A stretch of 64,000 nucleotides of DNA from positions 868,001-932,000 of the forward strand of contig CABIZX010000001.1 in NCBI GenBank assembly GCA_902363375.1. The letters run 5' to 3'. Below are positions 1 to 8,889 of the stretch, one piece after another. The notes under the pieces were generated by a model, which had not been told where the DNA came from, searched no databases, and was given only the letters and a program-made list of their open reading frames with translations. The translations under genes were made by a program, and so were the position numbers. This DNA comes from Clostridiaceae bacterium (GTDB lineage Bacteria > Bacillota > Clostridia > Clostridiales > Clostridiaceae). Numbering within the stretch: position 1 is the first letter of the stretch; each line of letters starts with the position of its first letter.

Positions 1-503
1 GAGTTGGAATGGATGTTGTAAAAACAAAAATTTCAAGTCTTGGTGGAACTGTAGATGTAATTAGTGAAGAGGGAAAAGGGACAAGCTTTATAATAAAACT
101 TCCACTAACACTTCAAATAATCCAATCATTGCTAGTTAAGATTGGAACAGAGACTATGGCAATATCCTTAGGATTTATAGATAGAGTTATGGAATATAAT
201 CCAGAAGATATTAGAAAGACAAATAATAAAGAAATTGTTATATATAATGATAAAGCATTTAAATTAGTAAGAATTAATGATAAATTAGATATTGAAAGTA
301 AAGATTATGGTAAAAAATATATAATACTTGCAAAGGTTGGCGAAAACGAGGTTGCATTAGTAGTTGATTCCTTATTAGGCCAAAAAGAAATAGTTATTAA
401 GCCTTTTGGAAATATATTAAAATCTACAAAGGAATATATTGGAGCTACTATATTAGGTGATGGATTAGTAACCTTAATTTTAGATGTAGCAGCACTTATT
501 TAG
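1..503 (+). CDS. cheA: Chemotaxis histidine kinase CheA, C-terminal part (5' end outside window)
   Basis: The reading frame enters from the left edge and ends at 503, giving about 166 residues. It opens with GVGMDVVKTKISSLGG, the last nucleotide-binding (G2-type) motif of the CheA kinase domain, followed by the GTSFIIKLPLTL strand that ends that domain. The rest, about residues 40-166, is the CheW-like regulatory domain that docks CheA to CheW and receptors. The phosphotransfer and dimerisation domains lie outside the window. cheC follows after 10 bases, so it is part of a che operon. The first ATG in view is internal and is not a real start. Confidence 0.95.
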   Translation, partial: VGMDVVKTKISSLGGTVDVISEEGKGTSFIIKLPLTLQIIQSLLVKIGTETMAISLGFIDRVMEYNPEDIRKTNNKEIVIYNDKAFKLVRINDKLDIESKDYGKKYIILAKVGENEVALVVDSLLGQKEIVIKPFGNILKSTKEYIGATILGDGLVTLILDVAALI

Positions 504-513
504 GAGGAGTTCT

Positions 514-1107
514 ATGGAGTTTAGCGAATTACAGATAGATGCATTAAGAGAGATTGGTAATGTTGGGCTTGGAAATGCAGCTACAGCCATGGCACAAATC
601 TTAGGAAAAAAGATACAAATAACAGTTCCAAAGGTAAATGTTATTTCTTTAGAGGATATATTTGAAAGAGTAGATGAAGAAACTGTAGTTTATGCAGTAA
701 TTGCAAGGGTTCTTGGAGATGCACCAGGAAATATATTATTTATGTTTGATACATCTACAATGATGAGGATAGCAGAGATGCTAGTTGGAAAGCAAGATGA
801 AGATGATTTAAATGAAATGGGGTATTCAGCCCTTGGAGAAATAGGAAATATAATATTTGCTACCTATATGAATGCCATAGGTGATATGACAAAATTAAGA
901 TTGTTTCCGTCTGTACCAGCTGTAACAAAGGACATGCTTACGGCAGTATTATCAACTACATTTATCGAATCTGGTCAATTTAATGATCATGTATTAGATA
1001 TAGAAACAGGTTTCTCTCAAGAAAATGAACATTTAAAAGGTGACTTTTATTTTATTCCAGCGCCAGGGTCTTTAGAAAAAATATTAGAATCATTAGGATT
1101 AAATTAA
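514..1107 (+). CDS. cheC: CheY-P phosphatase CheC
   Basis: A 197-residue protein of the CheC/CheX/FliY family, which dephosphorylates CheY-P during adaptation. Two phosphatase helices are visible: EIGNVGLGNAATAMAQ near residues 14-29 and EIGNIIFATYMNAI near 110-123. Both keep the E-x2-N signature, so both active sites look intact, as in Bacillus-type CheC. A good AGGAGG ribosome site precedes ATG 514. No cheD partner, which normally stimulates CheC, is in this window. The gene lies between cheA and cheY in one operon. Confidence 0.95.
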   Translation: MEFSELQIDALREIGNVGLGNAATAMAQILGKKIQITVPKVNVISLEDIFERVDEETVVYAVIARVLGDAPGNILFMFDTSTMMRIAEMLVGKQDEDDLNEMGYSALGEIGNIIFATYMNAIGDMTKLRLFPSVPAVTKDMLTAVLSTTFIESGQFNDHVLDIETGFSQENEHLKGDFYFIPAPGSLEKILESLGLN

Positions 1108-1124
1108 TGGAGGTTATGTAAAAA

Positions 1125-1484
1125 ATGGCAAAAGTATTAATAGTAGATGACGCAACTTTTATGAGAATGATGGTTAAGGATATTTTAGAGAAGAATGGAT
1201 ATGAAGTTATTGGAGAAGCTAATAATGGAATTAAAGCAGTAGAGTTATATAAGGCAGAAAAACCTGATATAGTAACTATGGATATAACAATGCCTGAAAT
1301 GGATGGAATAGAGGCTGTTAAGGAAATTAAGGCTTTTGATCCAAGTGCGAAAATAGTGATGTGTAGTGCAATGGGACAACAAAGTATGGTTATGGATGCA
1401 ATCAGAGCAGGGGCTAAAGATTTTATCGTAAAACCATTTCAAGCAGATAGAGTGCTTGAAGCTATAAAAAAAGTATTAGGATAA
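1125..1484 (+). CDS. cheY: Chemotaxis response regulator CheY
   Basis: A 119-residue stand-alone receiver domain. The acidic pair is D8-D9 (VDDATFMRMM), the phosphorylated aspartate is D53 (TMDITMPEMDG), and the conserved lysine lies in the KDFIVKPF motif near residue 103. There is no output domain, as expected for CheY. CheA phosphorylates it and CheY-P acts on FliM/FliY at the motor switch. In CheC/FliY organisms, CheY-P generally favours counterclockwise rotation. It lies between cheC and cheW, with a GGAGGT ribosome site about 10 bases before the ATG. Confidence 0.96.
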   Translation: MAKVLIVDDATFMRMMVKDILEKNGYEVIGEANNGIKAVELYKAEKPDIVTMDITMPEMDGIEAVKEIKAFDPSAKIVMCSAMGQQSMVMDAIRAGAKDFIVKPFQADRVLEAIKKVLG

Positions 1485-1500
1485 TATGGGAGGGATTTAA

Positions 1501-1899
1501 GTGCAGGTTGTGGTTTTTACAATAGGTGACGAGCAATTCGCTGTAGAGACAAGTAAAGTTCAAGGAATAAACGGACTCATGAAAATCACAAAGGTTCCCA
1601 AGGCAGAAAAGTATATTAAAGGACTTATAAATTTAAGAGGAAGCATACTTTCTGTATTAGATATAAATCTTCTTTTAGGTATGAATATTAGTGATGAAAA
1701 CAACAATAATGTTATAGTACTAGAGTTAGATGGAGAACAAGTTGGAATAACTGTAGATCATGTAGAAGAAGTATTGAATGTAGAAGAAGATATGATTAAA
1801 AGAGTTCACGAAGATAAAGATAAACCTTTTATAAGAGGAATTATAAATCTTGATAATAGAATATTAACTATGATTGATATTGATAAACTACTACAATAG
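1501..1899 (+). CDS. cheW: Chemotaxis coupling protein CheW
   Basis: A 132-residue single CheW domain that links chemoreceptors to CheA. The sequence FTIGDEQFAVETSKVQGI and the later KGLINLRGSILSVLDINLLL are typical of the paired beta-barrels of CheW. Translation very probably starts at GTG 1501, because the GGGAGG ribosome site lies directly upstream and no ATG occurs until well inside the domain. The gene sits between cheY and fliM and completes the che part of the operon. Confidence 0.94.
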   Translation: MQVVVFTIGDEQFAVETSKVQGINGLMKITKVPKAEKYIKGLINLRGSILSVLDINLLLGMNISDENNNNVIVLELDGEQVGITVDHVEEVLNVEEDMIKRVHEDKDKPFIRGIINLDNRILTMIDIDKLLQ

Positions 1900-1925
1900 A
1901 CCCACTGGGTAGAAAGAGGTAGAAT

Positions 1926-2921
1926 ATGGCAGAAACCTTATCGCAAAGTGAAATAGATGCACTTTTATCTGCCTTGTCTTCTGGTGATTTAGAACCAAGC
2001 GACATTGAAAAAGATGAAGAAAATGTAAAAGTGAAAAATTACGACTTTAAGAGACCACAAAAATTTTCTAAGGATGTTATTAGAGCGGTAGAAGTTATCC
2101 ACGATAACTATGCAAGGATAGTATCTAACTATTTAACAGCTCAACTTAGAAGTAATGTTAAGGTGAAAATAGAGAGTGTAGAACAAATAACCTATGAGGA
2201 ATTTATTCACTCTATTCCAAGCACTACTGTACTTAACTTGTTTAGAATGCCACCACTTGATGGTCAAATAATATTGGAAACCAATGAGGAGTTTGTTCTT
2301 AGAATATACGATGTTTTAGCAGGCGGAAGTGGAAATAAAAAGCCTAAGTTTAAGGAACTTACAGACATAGAAAAAAATATTATTAGACATATTAATCAAG
2401 AGATGATTTTAAAATTAAAACTTGCTTGGGAAGATGTTATGGAAGTAGAAACAATTCTAGATAGTATGGAGACAAATCCAGCATTGAACCAAATTTTGGC
2501 ACCCAATGAACCTGTGGCCTTAATAACTTTCAGTGTAGAGATGTTTGATACAAGCTTACTTATTAACATATGTATTCCATATCTTAGTATAGAGACGGTT
2601 TTAGATAAGTTAGTGATTAAAAATTGGTTTAGCACCTTAGACAATGAGCAGGGTGAAGAGGCAAAAGAAACTATAAATAGAACTATAAAGAATGTGGATG
2701 TAGGAATGAAGGCTGTCCTTGGAGAAACGAAAATTTCCGTAAATGACTTCTTGAATTTATTTACAGGAGATATTATTACATTAGACAGAGGCTATGATAG
2801 TGCAGTAGATATTTACGTAGAAGACGAGCTGCTATTCAAAGCAAAACCTGGATTAAAGGGCAAAAATAAGGCAGTTCAAATAATTGAATATATAGACAGA
2901 GGAGTTGAGAATGATGGATAA
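1926..2921 (+). CDS. fliM: Flagellar motor switch protein FliM
   Basis: A 331-residue protein of usual FliM length. The N-terminal LSQSEIDALLSAL peptide is the CheY-P docking motif. The middle, about residues 40-230, is the CheC-like domain without phosphatase residues, and the C-terminal SpoA (FliN-like) domain covers roughly 250-325. FliM forms part of the C ring that sets the direction of rotation. Its end overlaps the start of fliY, which suggests translational coupling. Confidence 0.95.
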   Translation: MAETLSQSEIDALLSALSSGDLEPSDIEKDEENVKVKNYDFKRPQKFSKDVIRAVEVIHDNYARIVSNYLTAQLRSNVKVKIESVEQITYEEFIHSIPSTTVLNLFRMPPLDGQIILETNEEFVLRIYDVLAGGSGNKKPKFKELTDIEKNIIRHINQEMILKLKLAWEDVMEVETILDSMETNPALNQILAPNEPVALITFSVEMFDTSLLINICIPYLSIETVLDKLVIKNWFSTLDNEQGEEAKETINRTIKNVDVGMKAVLGETKISVNDFLNLFTGDIITLDRGYDSAVDIYVEDELLFKAKPGLKGKNKAVQIIEYIDRGVENDG

Positions 2922-4092
2922 TTCGTTTCTTTCACAAGAGGAAATAGATGCTCTACTAAATGGAGATGGCGGCAGTTCAGAAAGCAAACCAAAGGAAGAG
3001 TTATCAGATTTAGAGAAAGACCTATTAGGTGAAGTAGGTAATATATCTATGGGCACAGCAGCTACAGCACTTTCAGCAGTGGTTGGAAAACCTGTAAATA
3101 TTACAACTCCAACTATAACAATAAGTACATTGAATGAACTAAAAAAGAGTTTTAAAAAACCTAATATAGTATTAGATGTTCAATTTATAAGTGGAATAGT
3201 TGGAGGAAATCTATTTGTAATAAATATTGATGATTCAGCAGTTATAGCAAACTTAATGATGGGTGGAGATGGAGTTGTAGATCCACCAAGTGAACTTTCA
3301 GAATTAGAAATAAGTGCTGTTCAAGAAGCTATGAACCAAATGATTGGTTCAGCAGCAACTTCTATGGCAACTATGTTTAGTAGAGAAATAAATATATCAC
3401 CACCTATATCTTCTGTATGTGATGAGAATTCAACAGATATTTCTACAGGTATATCTGCTGATGAAGAGATTGTAAATGTTTGTTTTAGAATGACCATAGG
3501 AGATTTAGTAGATAGTAACATTGTTCAGATATTACCTATTGCTACAGCAAAGAAAATTGTAAGTATCATGATGGGAACAGAAGAAGAAACTGGTGAAGTA
3601 GTATCAGAAGAAAAAATTAAAAAAGAGCCAATACCTAATCATAAAGAAATTGCTATAGAAAATGAAGAGAGAGATGTTGCAAAAGCTTCAAAAAATGATG
3701 ATGATAATAATGATAACTATAGTATACAAGAACAAAGAGCTCAAAGTACTAATGTAGTTTACGAAGAGCCGATTAACGTGAAGCAAGCATCTTTTAAGCA
3801 ATTAGAAGAGGTTAAAGGCGCAGGAATGCCTAAGAATATAGATTTAATTTTAGATGTTCCATTGGAGTTATCCGTAGAATTGGGAAGAACAAAGAAAAAT
3901 ATAAGAGATATTCTAGAACTTACTAAGGGTTCATTAATTGAATTAAATAAACTAGCTGAAGAGCCAGTAGATATATACATCAATGGTAAAAGAATTGCCT
4001 ATGGAGAGGTAGTTGTAGTAGATGAAAACTTTGGGGTTAAAATTACTGAAATAGCTAGTGGAGAAGATAGAGTAAAAAGTCTTTCTAAGTAA
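2911..4092 (+). CDS. fliY: Motor switch phosphatase FliY (CheC-FliN type)
   Basis: About 393 residues from ATG 2911. That start is preferred over TTG 2905 because GAGGAG at 2899-2904 gives normal spacing. The N-terminus has a FliM-like docking peptide (LSQEEIDALLNG). A CheC-like phosphatase region follows, with helices EVGNISMGTAATAL and AVQEAMNQMIGSAATSM. Residues about 215-300 form a charged, probably unstructured linker, and the C-terminal 75 residues are a FliN/SpoA domain. FliY replaces FliN in Gram-positive motors and dephosphorylates CheY-P at the switch. It is the last gene of the operon; a terminator overlaps its stop codon. Confidence 0.93.
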   Translation: MMDNSFLSQEEIDALLNGDGGSSESKPKEELSDLEKDLLGEVGNISMGTAATALSAVVGKPVNITTPTITISTLNELKKSFKKPNIVLDVQFISGIVGGNLFVINIDDSAVIANLMMGGDGVVDPPSELSELEISAVQEAMNQMIGSAATSMATMFSREINISPPISSVCDENSTDISTGISADEEIVNVCFRMTIGDLVDSNIVQILPIATAKKIVSIMMGTEEETGEVVSEEKIKKEPIPNHKEIAIENEERDVAKASKNDDDNNDNYSIQEQRAQSTNVVYEEPINVKQASFKQLEEVKGAGMPKNIDLILDVPLELSVELGRTKKNIRDILELTKGSLIELNKLAEEPVDIYINGKRIAYGEVVVVDENFGVKITEIASGEDRVKSLSK

Positions 4093-4104
4093 AGACTTTT
4101 TCTT
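4076..4104 (+). terminator. Terminator after fliY
   Basis: AAAGTCTTT at 4076-4084 pairs perfectly with AAAGACTTT at 4091-4099, and a T-rich run follows. The fliY stop codon lies at the end of the loop, so the hairpin closes the che/switch operon. Confidence 0.8.
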
Positions 4105-4111
4105 GTTTTAG

Positions 4112-4163
4112 GCTCTGTTTTGCAGAATATTAACGTTAGTTTCATATTGTGCTAGAACAGAGC
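4112..4163. repeat. Long-loop inverted repeat in the fliY-flgM gap
   Basis: GCTCTGTT at 4112-4119 is complementary to AACAGAGC at 4156-4163, with a loop of about 36 bases. It follows the fliY terminator and precedes the flgM promoter. It could be a second weak hairpin or a binding site; no T-run follows it. Confidence 0.4.
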
Positions 4164-4216
4164 ATTAGTTTAATAAGAAATTAATGTAATTGTAAAAAGT
4201 TTACTTAAAATTACTA

Positions 4217-4243
4217 TAAACTTTGATTAAATAGGTTCGACTA
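4217..4243 (+). promoter_or_regulatory. Probable sigma-28 (SigD) promoter of flgM
   Basis: TAAA at 4217-4220, a 15-base spacer, then TTCGACTA at 4236-4243. This resembles the sigma-28 consensus TAAA-N15-GCCGATAA in the -35 box and the CGA core of the -10 box. The start codon of flgM lies about 40 bases downstream. Confidence 0.45.
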
Positions 4244-4284
4244 TAAAGATAGATGGATAGATAGAATTAGTTGGGAGTGAAATC

Positions 4285-4566
4285 ATGAAGGTTAATAATG
4301 GAAATATTCACGCTCTATATGTAAACAGCTATAAGGCTAATAATACTAAGGTTGAGGACAAGAATATGAGTAAAAAAGTAGTTAAGGATACTTGTGAGCT
4401 TTCACCCCTAGGAAAGAGCTTGAATAAATTATCATTAGAAGAAAGTATGGGTATGAGTGATAAAGAAATAGCAAAAATAAAAAATAAAGTTTCTAATGGA
4501 ACATATAATGTAGATTCACAGATTTTAGCGAAAGCTATGATGGAATTTATGAAAGGTGGACAATAA
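4285..4566 (+). CDS. flgM: Anti-sigma-28 factor FlgM
   Basis: A 93-residue protein. Its C-terminal half contains the FlgM signature: IKNKVSNGTYNVDSQILAKA followed by MMEFMKGG. FlgM binds sigma-28 (fliA, 41768-42502) until the hook is finished and it is exported. GGGAGTG precedes the ATG. The next gene overlaps or abuts the stop codon. A sigma-28-like promoter upstream would give the usual feedback loop in which sigma-28 makes its own inhibitor. Confidence 0.92.
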   Translation: MKVNNGNIHALYVNSYKANNTKVEDKNMSKKVVKDTCELSPLGKSLNKLSLEESMGMSDKEIAKIKNKVSNGTYNVDSQILAKAMMEFMKGGQ

Positions 4567-4570
4567 ACAA

Positions 4571-4981
4571 ATGAAAAATCAACTTAAAGGAGTATTAGAA
4601 GATGAATTAGAGGCAATAAAAGCGCTTATAGATGTTTTAGATACTCAGCATGAATTATTAGTTGTTCAAGATGTATTTAAGTTAGAAGCTATAACTAAGG
4701 ACATAGATGATTGTAGTAGAAATTTAGCGAGAGCAGAAGGAATGAGAAGAGCTCTAACAGGAAAAGAATCTATTAAAAAGATAGTAGAAAAATTAAATGA
4801 AAAAGAAATTGATGATATATATGATGAAATTACTAAAGCTATCAATGACTTAGTAATTCAAAAGGAAACTAATGAATTATTAATAAAGCAAAGTCTTAGC
4901 TACACAAATTCTATGTTAGCTATGATAAGTCCTAAAAAGGAACCAGTAGTTTATAATGGATATGGAAAAATAAAAAAATAA
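4571..4981 (+). CDS. flgN: FlgN-family flagellar export chaperone
   Basis: About 136 residues from ATG 4571, or 141 if GTG 4556, which overlaps flgM, is used. An AAAGGTGG ribosome site at 4551-4558 could serve the ATG. The protein is almost entirely helical and charged, as expected for FlgN, the type III export chaperone of the hook-filament junction proteins FlgK and FlgL. Position agrees: flgK and flgL come next. Sequence conservation in this family is low, so the call rests on length, helix content and order. Confidence 0.85.
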   Translation: MKNQLKGVLEDELEAIKALIDVLDTQHELLVVQDVFKLEAITKDIDDCSRNLARAEGMRRALTGKESIKKIVEKLNEKEIDDIYDEITKAINDLVIQKETNELLIKQSLSYTNSMLAMISPKKEPVVYNGYGKIKK

Positions 4982-4991
4982 GGAGGAAGTT

Positions 4992-6656
4992 ATGTCAGGA
5001 TTATTTGCAACGTTAAATACATCAAAAACAGGAATGTTTGCTCAGCAGCAATATATTAATGTAACTAGCCATAATATTTCAAATGCCAATACAGAAGGCT
5101 TCTCAAGACAACATTTGGTGCTTCAAACAGGAAGACCTCAGACTATAGCTGGAGGAGTAGGACAAATTGGAACAGGAGTAACTGTAAGCTCTATAGAGAG
5201 AACTAGAAATCAATTCCTAGATTATCAAATTAGAAAAGAAAGTTCCCTTCTTGGAAATTATGGAGTTAGACAGGATTATTTATCGGAAATTGAAGGTATC
5301 TTTAATGAACCTTCTGATACAGGAATATCGGAGCTTATGTCACAGTTCTTTGATGCTTGGCAAACTCTTTCTAAGAATCCAGAGAAATCTGATGCAAGAA
5401 CGGTAGTAGCCCAAAAGGCAAAGGCTTTAGCTGATGAATTAAATCATACTTATAAAAAATTAAATGATACAAAAGACAATGCAGCTAAAGAAATTCAAAG
5501 CAATCTTTTTGAAATAAATACTATAATAGATCAATTAAATTCTATAAATAAGGAAATTATAACTGTTACTATTGCAGGAAATAATCCTAATGATCTGCTA
5601 GATAGTAGAGATTTGCTTTTAGATGAGCTTAGTACAAAGTTTGGTATTGATACTAGAAACCAAATACTTAATGGAATCACATGTAAACCAGAAGATGGTT
5701 CTTCTATAAACTTAATTAGAAATGAAGATTCACAGGCAATAAATAAATTTGCTTTTGTAAATAAGTTAACTCAAAATGCTGATGGAACCTATAATATAGA
5801 ATATTACAAGAATGGAGATATGACTTCAGATAAACATAAGATTACTTTAACTGGAGTTACACTTTCAGCAGAGCAATATGAAAATTTAAATAATGGAAGA
5901 GTTCTTGTTACAAATGAAGATGGTACTATAAATCTTAAAGGTGGAGCACTAGAAGATAATCAAATATTTAACCCTTCATCTGGTAAACTAGGAGGGCTTC
6001 AATCAATTCATGAAGATGCTGAAAATTATATAGATCAAATAAATACTTTAGCTAAAACTTTAGCTTTTGCTGTGAATGCTATTCATACGGAAGGAATTCC
6101 AGATGATAAGAAACTATCATTCTTTATTAATAAAGGAGATAAAGATAACTATGATAGCATTAATGCTGGCAATATTACTGTTAACTCAGATATTTTAGAA
6201 AATGTAATGTTAATTCAGGCAGGTGCTAATAGTAGCTCAGGTTCTACAGATGGTGACAGAGCGTTAGCGTTAGCAAGTTTAAGAGATTTTGCTTTAAATA
6301 TTGCAAGTATTCAAAGTGGTGGACTTTATGAGGACTTTGTGAAAGAACACTTTGGTACTACTACTAATGGAGAAGTTCCTAAGTTTAATACTATAGAATC
6401 AGGAGTAAAGGTAGAAGGATTCTTTAAAAATACTATTAATAAGCTAGGTGTACAAGCGCAAGAGGCAGCTAGAATAGTTAAAAATCAAAATTCACTATTA
6501 AAAGGTCTTGTAGAAAGAAGACTTTCAACTTCTGGGGTATCCTTAGACGAAGAAGCAATAAACTTAGTACAGTTTCAACATGCTTTCCAGGCAAATGCAA
6601 AGGTAATATCTACAGTAGATCAGCTACTAGATGTAGTAATTGGACTAGTTAGATAA
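4992..6656 (+). CDS. flgK: Hook-filament junction protein FlgK (HAP1)
   Basis: A 554-residue protein of normal FlgK length. The N-terminal D0 segment (GLFATLNTSKTGMFAQQQYI, then HNISNANTEGFSRQ) and the C-terminal coiled segment (SLDEEAINLVQFQHAFQANA) are the paired assembly helices shared by axial proteins. The middle is variable. FlgK is exported after the hook and forms the first junction zone. AGGAGG lies just before the ATG, and flgL follows 26 bases later. Confidence 0.95.
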   Translation: MSGLFATLNTSKTGMFAQQQYINVTSHNISNANTEGFSRQHLVLQTGRPQTIAGGVGQIGTGVTVSSIERTRNQFLDYQIRKESSLLGNYGVRQDYLSEIEGIFNEPSDTGISELMSQFFDAWQTLSKNPEKSDARTVVAQKAKALADELNHTYKKLNDTKDNAAKEIQSNLFEINTIIDQLNSINKEIITVTIAGNNPNDLLDSRDLLLDELSTKFGIDTRNQILNGITCKPEDGSSINLIRNEDSQAINKFAFVNKLTQNADGTYNIEYYKNGDMTSDKHKITLTGVTLSAEQYENLNNGRVLVTNEDGTINLKGGALEDNQIFNPSSGKLGGLQSIHEDAENYIDQINTLAKTLAFAVNAIHTEGIPDDKKLSFFINKGDKDNYDSINAGNITVNSDILENVMLIQAGANSSSGSTDGDRALALASLRDFALNIASIQSGGLYEDFVKEHFGTTTNGEVPKFNTIESGVKVEGFFKNTINKLGVQAQEAARIVKNQNSLLKGLVERRLSTSGVSLDEEAINLVQFQHAFQANAKVISTVDQLLDVVIGLVR

Positions 6657-6682
6657 AAAAGTTAAGATATAGAGGTGAGATA

Positions 6683-7612
6683 ATGAGAATAACTCATGGT
6701 GTAATGGTTAGTAGTTTTTTAGGTGATATGAACAATAACTTAAATAGTTTAAATACAATACAAAGACAATTAAATACTGGTAAAGTATTTTCAAGACCTT
6801 CAGATGATCCATTTAGAGTTGCAAGATCTATGCAGATGTATTCTGAAATAAATGCTAATAAGCAATACAATACAAATATTCAGGATACTATAAACTGGAT
6901 GGATACTACAGATACAGCTTTAAGCAATGGAACAAAATGTCTTCAAAGAATAAGAGAACTTATGGTATCAGCAGGTAATGCTGCCTATGGATCTTCAGAG
7001 TTTACTGCAATTAAAGAGGAAATAAATGAAAGAGTGGCAGAATTTGGACAAATTCTTAATACTAGTTTTGATGGAAAATATATTTTTGGAGGTAAGGATG
7101 GAGCATCTAAGCCAGTAAAAGTAGATAATTCGACTGGACAAAATTCTATAAATATATCTGGAGATGAAGATATAGTAAGTCAATCATTAAAGGTAGAAAT
7201 ATCATCAGGAGTAACCGTGGACTATAGTGTAAATGCAGTAGAAGTTTTAAAGTTCAAAGATAACGATGGTAATGATGTAAATACTATGGATGTATTTAAT
7301 GACATTTTAAAAAACTTAAGTAGTATTGATGATAAAGATAAAGTTACAGGAGAAAATTTAGATCAGATTGATAAGGTTATAGGAAATATGCTTAGTATAA
7401 GTGCTAAGGTTGGTACTGTGCAAAATAGGATGGAAAGTGCTAAGGATCTAAATACAGCACAAAATGAAAACCTTACAGAAATACTATCTGGAAATGAAGA
7501 TATAGATTTTATGGAAAAGAGTATGGAGATGGCTGTAGCAAGAACTATCTACGTAGCATCCCTACAAACTAGCTCCAAAGTTCTTCAGCCATCAATTCTG
7601 GACTTTTTATAG
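6683..7612 (+). CDS. flgL: Hook-filament junction protein FlgL (HAP3)
   Basis: A 309-residue flagellin-like axial protein. The N-terminus (MRITHGVMVSSFLGDMNNNL, then LNTGKVFSRPSDDPFRVAR) is characteristic of FlgL, and the C-terminus carries the second coiled helix (EDIDFMEKSMEMAVARTIY). It joins FlgK to the filament. It follows flgK in the usual order, and fliW begins about 84 bases later with no clear terminator between them. Confidence 0.95.
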   Translation: MRITHGVMVSSFLGDMNNNLNSLNTIQRQLNTGKVFSRPSDDPFRVARSMQMYSEINANKQYNTNIQDTINWMDTTDTALSNGTKCLQRIRELMVSAGNAAYGSSEFTAIKEEINERVAEFGQILNTSFDGKYIFGGKDGASKPVKVDNSTGQNSINISGDEDIVSQSLKVEISSGVTVDYSVNAVEVLKFKDNDGNDVNTMDVFNDILKNLSSIDDKDKVTGENLDQIDKVIGNMLSISAKVGTVQNRMESAKDLNTAQNENLTEILSGNEDIDFMEKSMEMAVARTIYVASLQTSSKVLQPSILDFL

Positions 7613-7695
7613 GATTGAAAATTCTTTTCCGTGACTGGATAAGTGCTTGAAGCAAAATTTTACATTAAGAAACTCTAAAAAAGATAAGAGGTGTT

Positions 7696-8100
7696 ATGAT
7701 GACTACAGAGAAAAAAGATAAGAATGTTATTACCTTTAATAATGGTTTGCCGGGGTTTGAGAACTTAAAAACTTATGTTCTTGAGGATATAGAAGGGTCA
7801 GAGCCTTTTAAGATGCTTAAGGCAACAGAGGATGAGAGTGTAGGCTTTGTAACTATAGTTCCCTTTGAATTCAAAGTGGATTATGAGGTTAAGTTAAGGT
7901 CGGATGTTATAAATTCTCTTAAGATAGAAGACCCTGAGGATGTTTTGATTTTAAATACGGTTACTCTTAATAGTGATATTAAGAAAATAACTACTAATTT
8001 AAAGGCTCCTATTATAATAAATTTGAAGAATAACTTAGGGTATCAAATGATTCTAGATAGGGAAAACTATAGCATTAAACATCCCTTAATAAAGGAGTGA
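7696..8100 (+). CDS. fliW: Flagellar assembly factor FliW
   Basis: A 134-residue protein (133 if the second ATG at 7699 is used, which has better spacing from AAGAGGTG). Family features are [19 protein letters not shown] near the N-terminus and the later [19 protein letters not shown]. FliW binds CsrA as an antagonist and also binds flagellin, so free flagellin frees CsrA to repress flagellin translation. csrA follows within 5 bases, the usual pairing. Confidence 0.94.
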   Translation: MMTTEKKDKNVITFNNGLPGFENLKTYVLEDIEGSEPFKMLKATEDESVGFVTIVPFEFKVDYEVKLRSDVINSLKIEDPEDVLILNTVTLNSDIKKITTNLKAPIIINLKNNLGYQMILDRENYSIKHPLIKE

Positions 8101-8104
8101 TAGT

Positions 8105-8320
8105 ATGCTAGTGGTAACAAGAAAACCAGGTGAAGGAATTAAAATTGGAGACGATGTAGAGATAACTATAGTTAAAATTGACGATAACTCTGTTAAGGTA
8201 TCTATCAATGCACCTAAGGAAGTTAAAATATTAAGAAGTGAACTTTATAAAGAAGTAGGAGAAGAAAACATCAATGCTTCTAAAATAAACATGGAGCTAT
8301 TACCTAAAATAAAAAAATAA
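8105..8320 (+). CDS. csrA: Carbon storage/translation regulator CsrA
   Basis: A 71-residue CsrA with the typical start [20 protein letters not shown] and the middle [19 protein letters not shown] containing the RNA-contacting region. The dimer binds GGA motifs in hairpin loops and blocks ribosome sites. The likely local target is the flagellin leader, which carries a near-consensus CsrA hairpin at 11300-11313. An AAAGGAGTG ribosome site overlaps the end of fliW. Upstream fliW encodes its antagonist. Confidence 0.96.
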   Translation: MLVVTRKPGEGIKIGDDVEITIVKIDDNSVKVSINAPKEVKILRSELYKEVGEENINASKINMELLPKIKK

Positions 8321-8330
8321 TTTTGTACAT

Positions 8331-8438
8331 AACCCCCAAATAGTTAGTTATTTTTAACTATATGACTATCTAAATATTTAGCTATATAAATATAAAACTA
8401 GTTAACTAGATAACTAGTTGTTGTCATAGTGGGGGGTT
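8331..8438 (+). other. Structured intergenic element between csrA and flaG
   Basis: AACCCCC (8331-8337) faces GGGGGGTT (8431-8438). Such G/C runs are rare in this AT-rich sequence, and they close a region with several inner inverted repeats. ACTAT-AT-GAC near 8356-8366 pairs with GTCATAGT at 8423-8430. CTAAATATTTAG is a palindrome near 8370-8381, and AACTAGTTA pairs with TAACTAGTT near 8397-8419. No T-run follows, so it does not look like a simple terminator. The function is unknown. Confidence 0.45.
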
Positions 8439-8526
8439 GAGAGGTTAAGTATATATATCAGGGAAGATAATTAATATAATTTACCGAAACATTTATTATA
8501 AAATATTATAATTTGGGGGAATTAAT

Positions 8527-8874
8527 ATGGAAGTTAGTAGAGTCAATGTTGGAAGAACCATGGAAGGTGTAACTCCAGCAAGAGAAGTTCAACATGTTTC
8601 AGAAAATAATGCAACGACACAGGAAGCTATAGATAAAAATCAAAATTATAAATTAGAAGAGATTCATAAGGCTGTTGATAAACTTAATAAATTTATGGAA
8701 GACGAAGATATCCATGCAGAGTATGAGGTACATGATAAATTTAACCAGATAATGATAAAAATAGTAGATAATAAAACCAAGGATGTATTACTTGAAGTAC
8801 CACCAAAAAAAATCCTAGACATGGTTGCTAAAATGTGTGAAATGGTGGGGATACTTGTAGACAAAAAGGCCTAA
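8527..8874 (+). CDS. flaG: FlaG-family flagellar protein
   Basis: A 115-residue protein. The C-terminal FlaG domain (about 45-113) includes VHDKFNQIMIKIVDNKTKDV followed by LLEVPPKKILDMVAKMCEMV. The N-terminal 40 residues are variable. FlaG proteins influence filament length and are usually encoded next to fliD and fliS, as here. A GGGGGA ribosome site lies before the ATG. It opens the flaG-fliS-fliD group after the 206-base structured gap that follows csrA. Confidence 0.9.
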   Translation: MEVSRVNVGRTMEGVTPAREVQHVSENNATTQEAIDKNQNYKLEEIHKAVDKLNKFMEDEDIHAEYEVHDKFNQIMIKIVDNKTKDVLLEVPPKKILDMVAKMCEMVGILVDKKA

Positions 8875-8889
8875 ACTGGAGGAGATAAA

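Noticed and set aside
8439..8526. A sigma-28 promoter directly before flaG
   Set aside because: GATAA and CCGA-like pieces occur, but none has a TAAA box at 15-16 bases.
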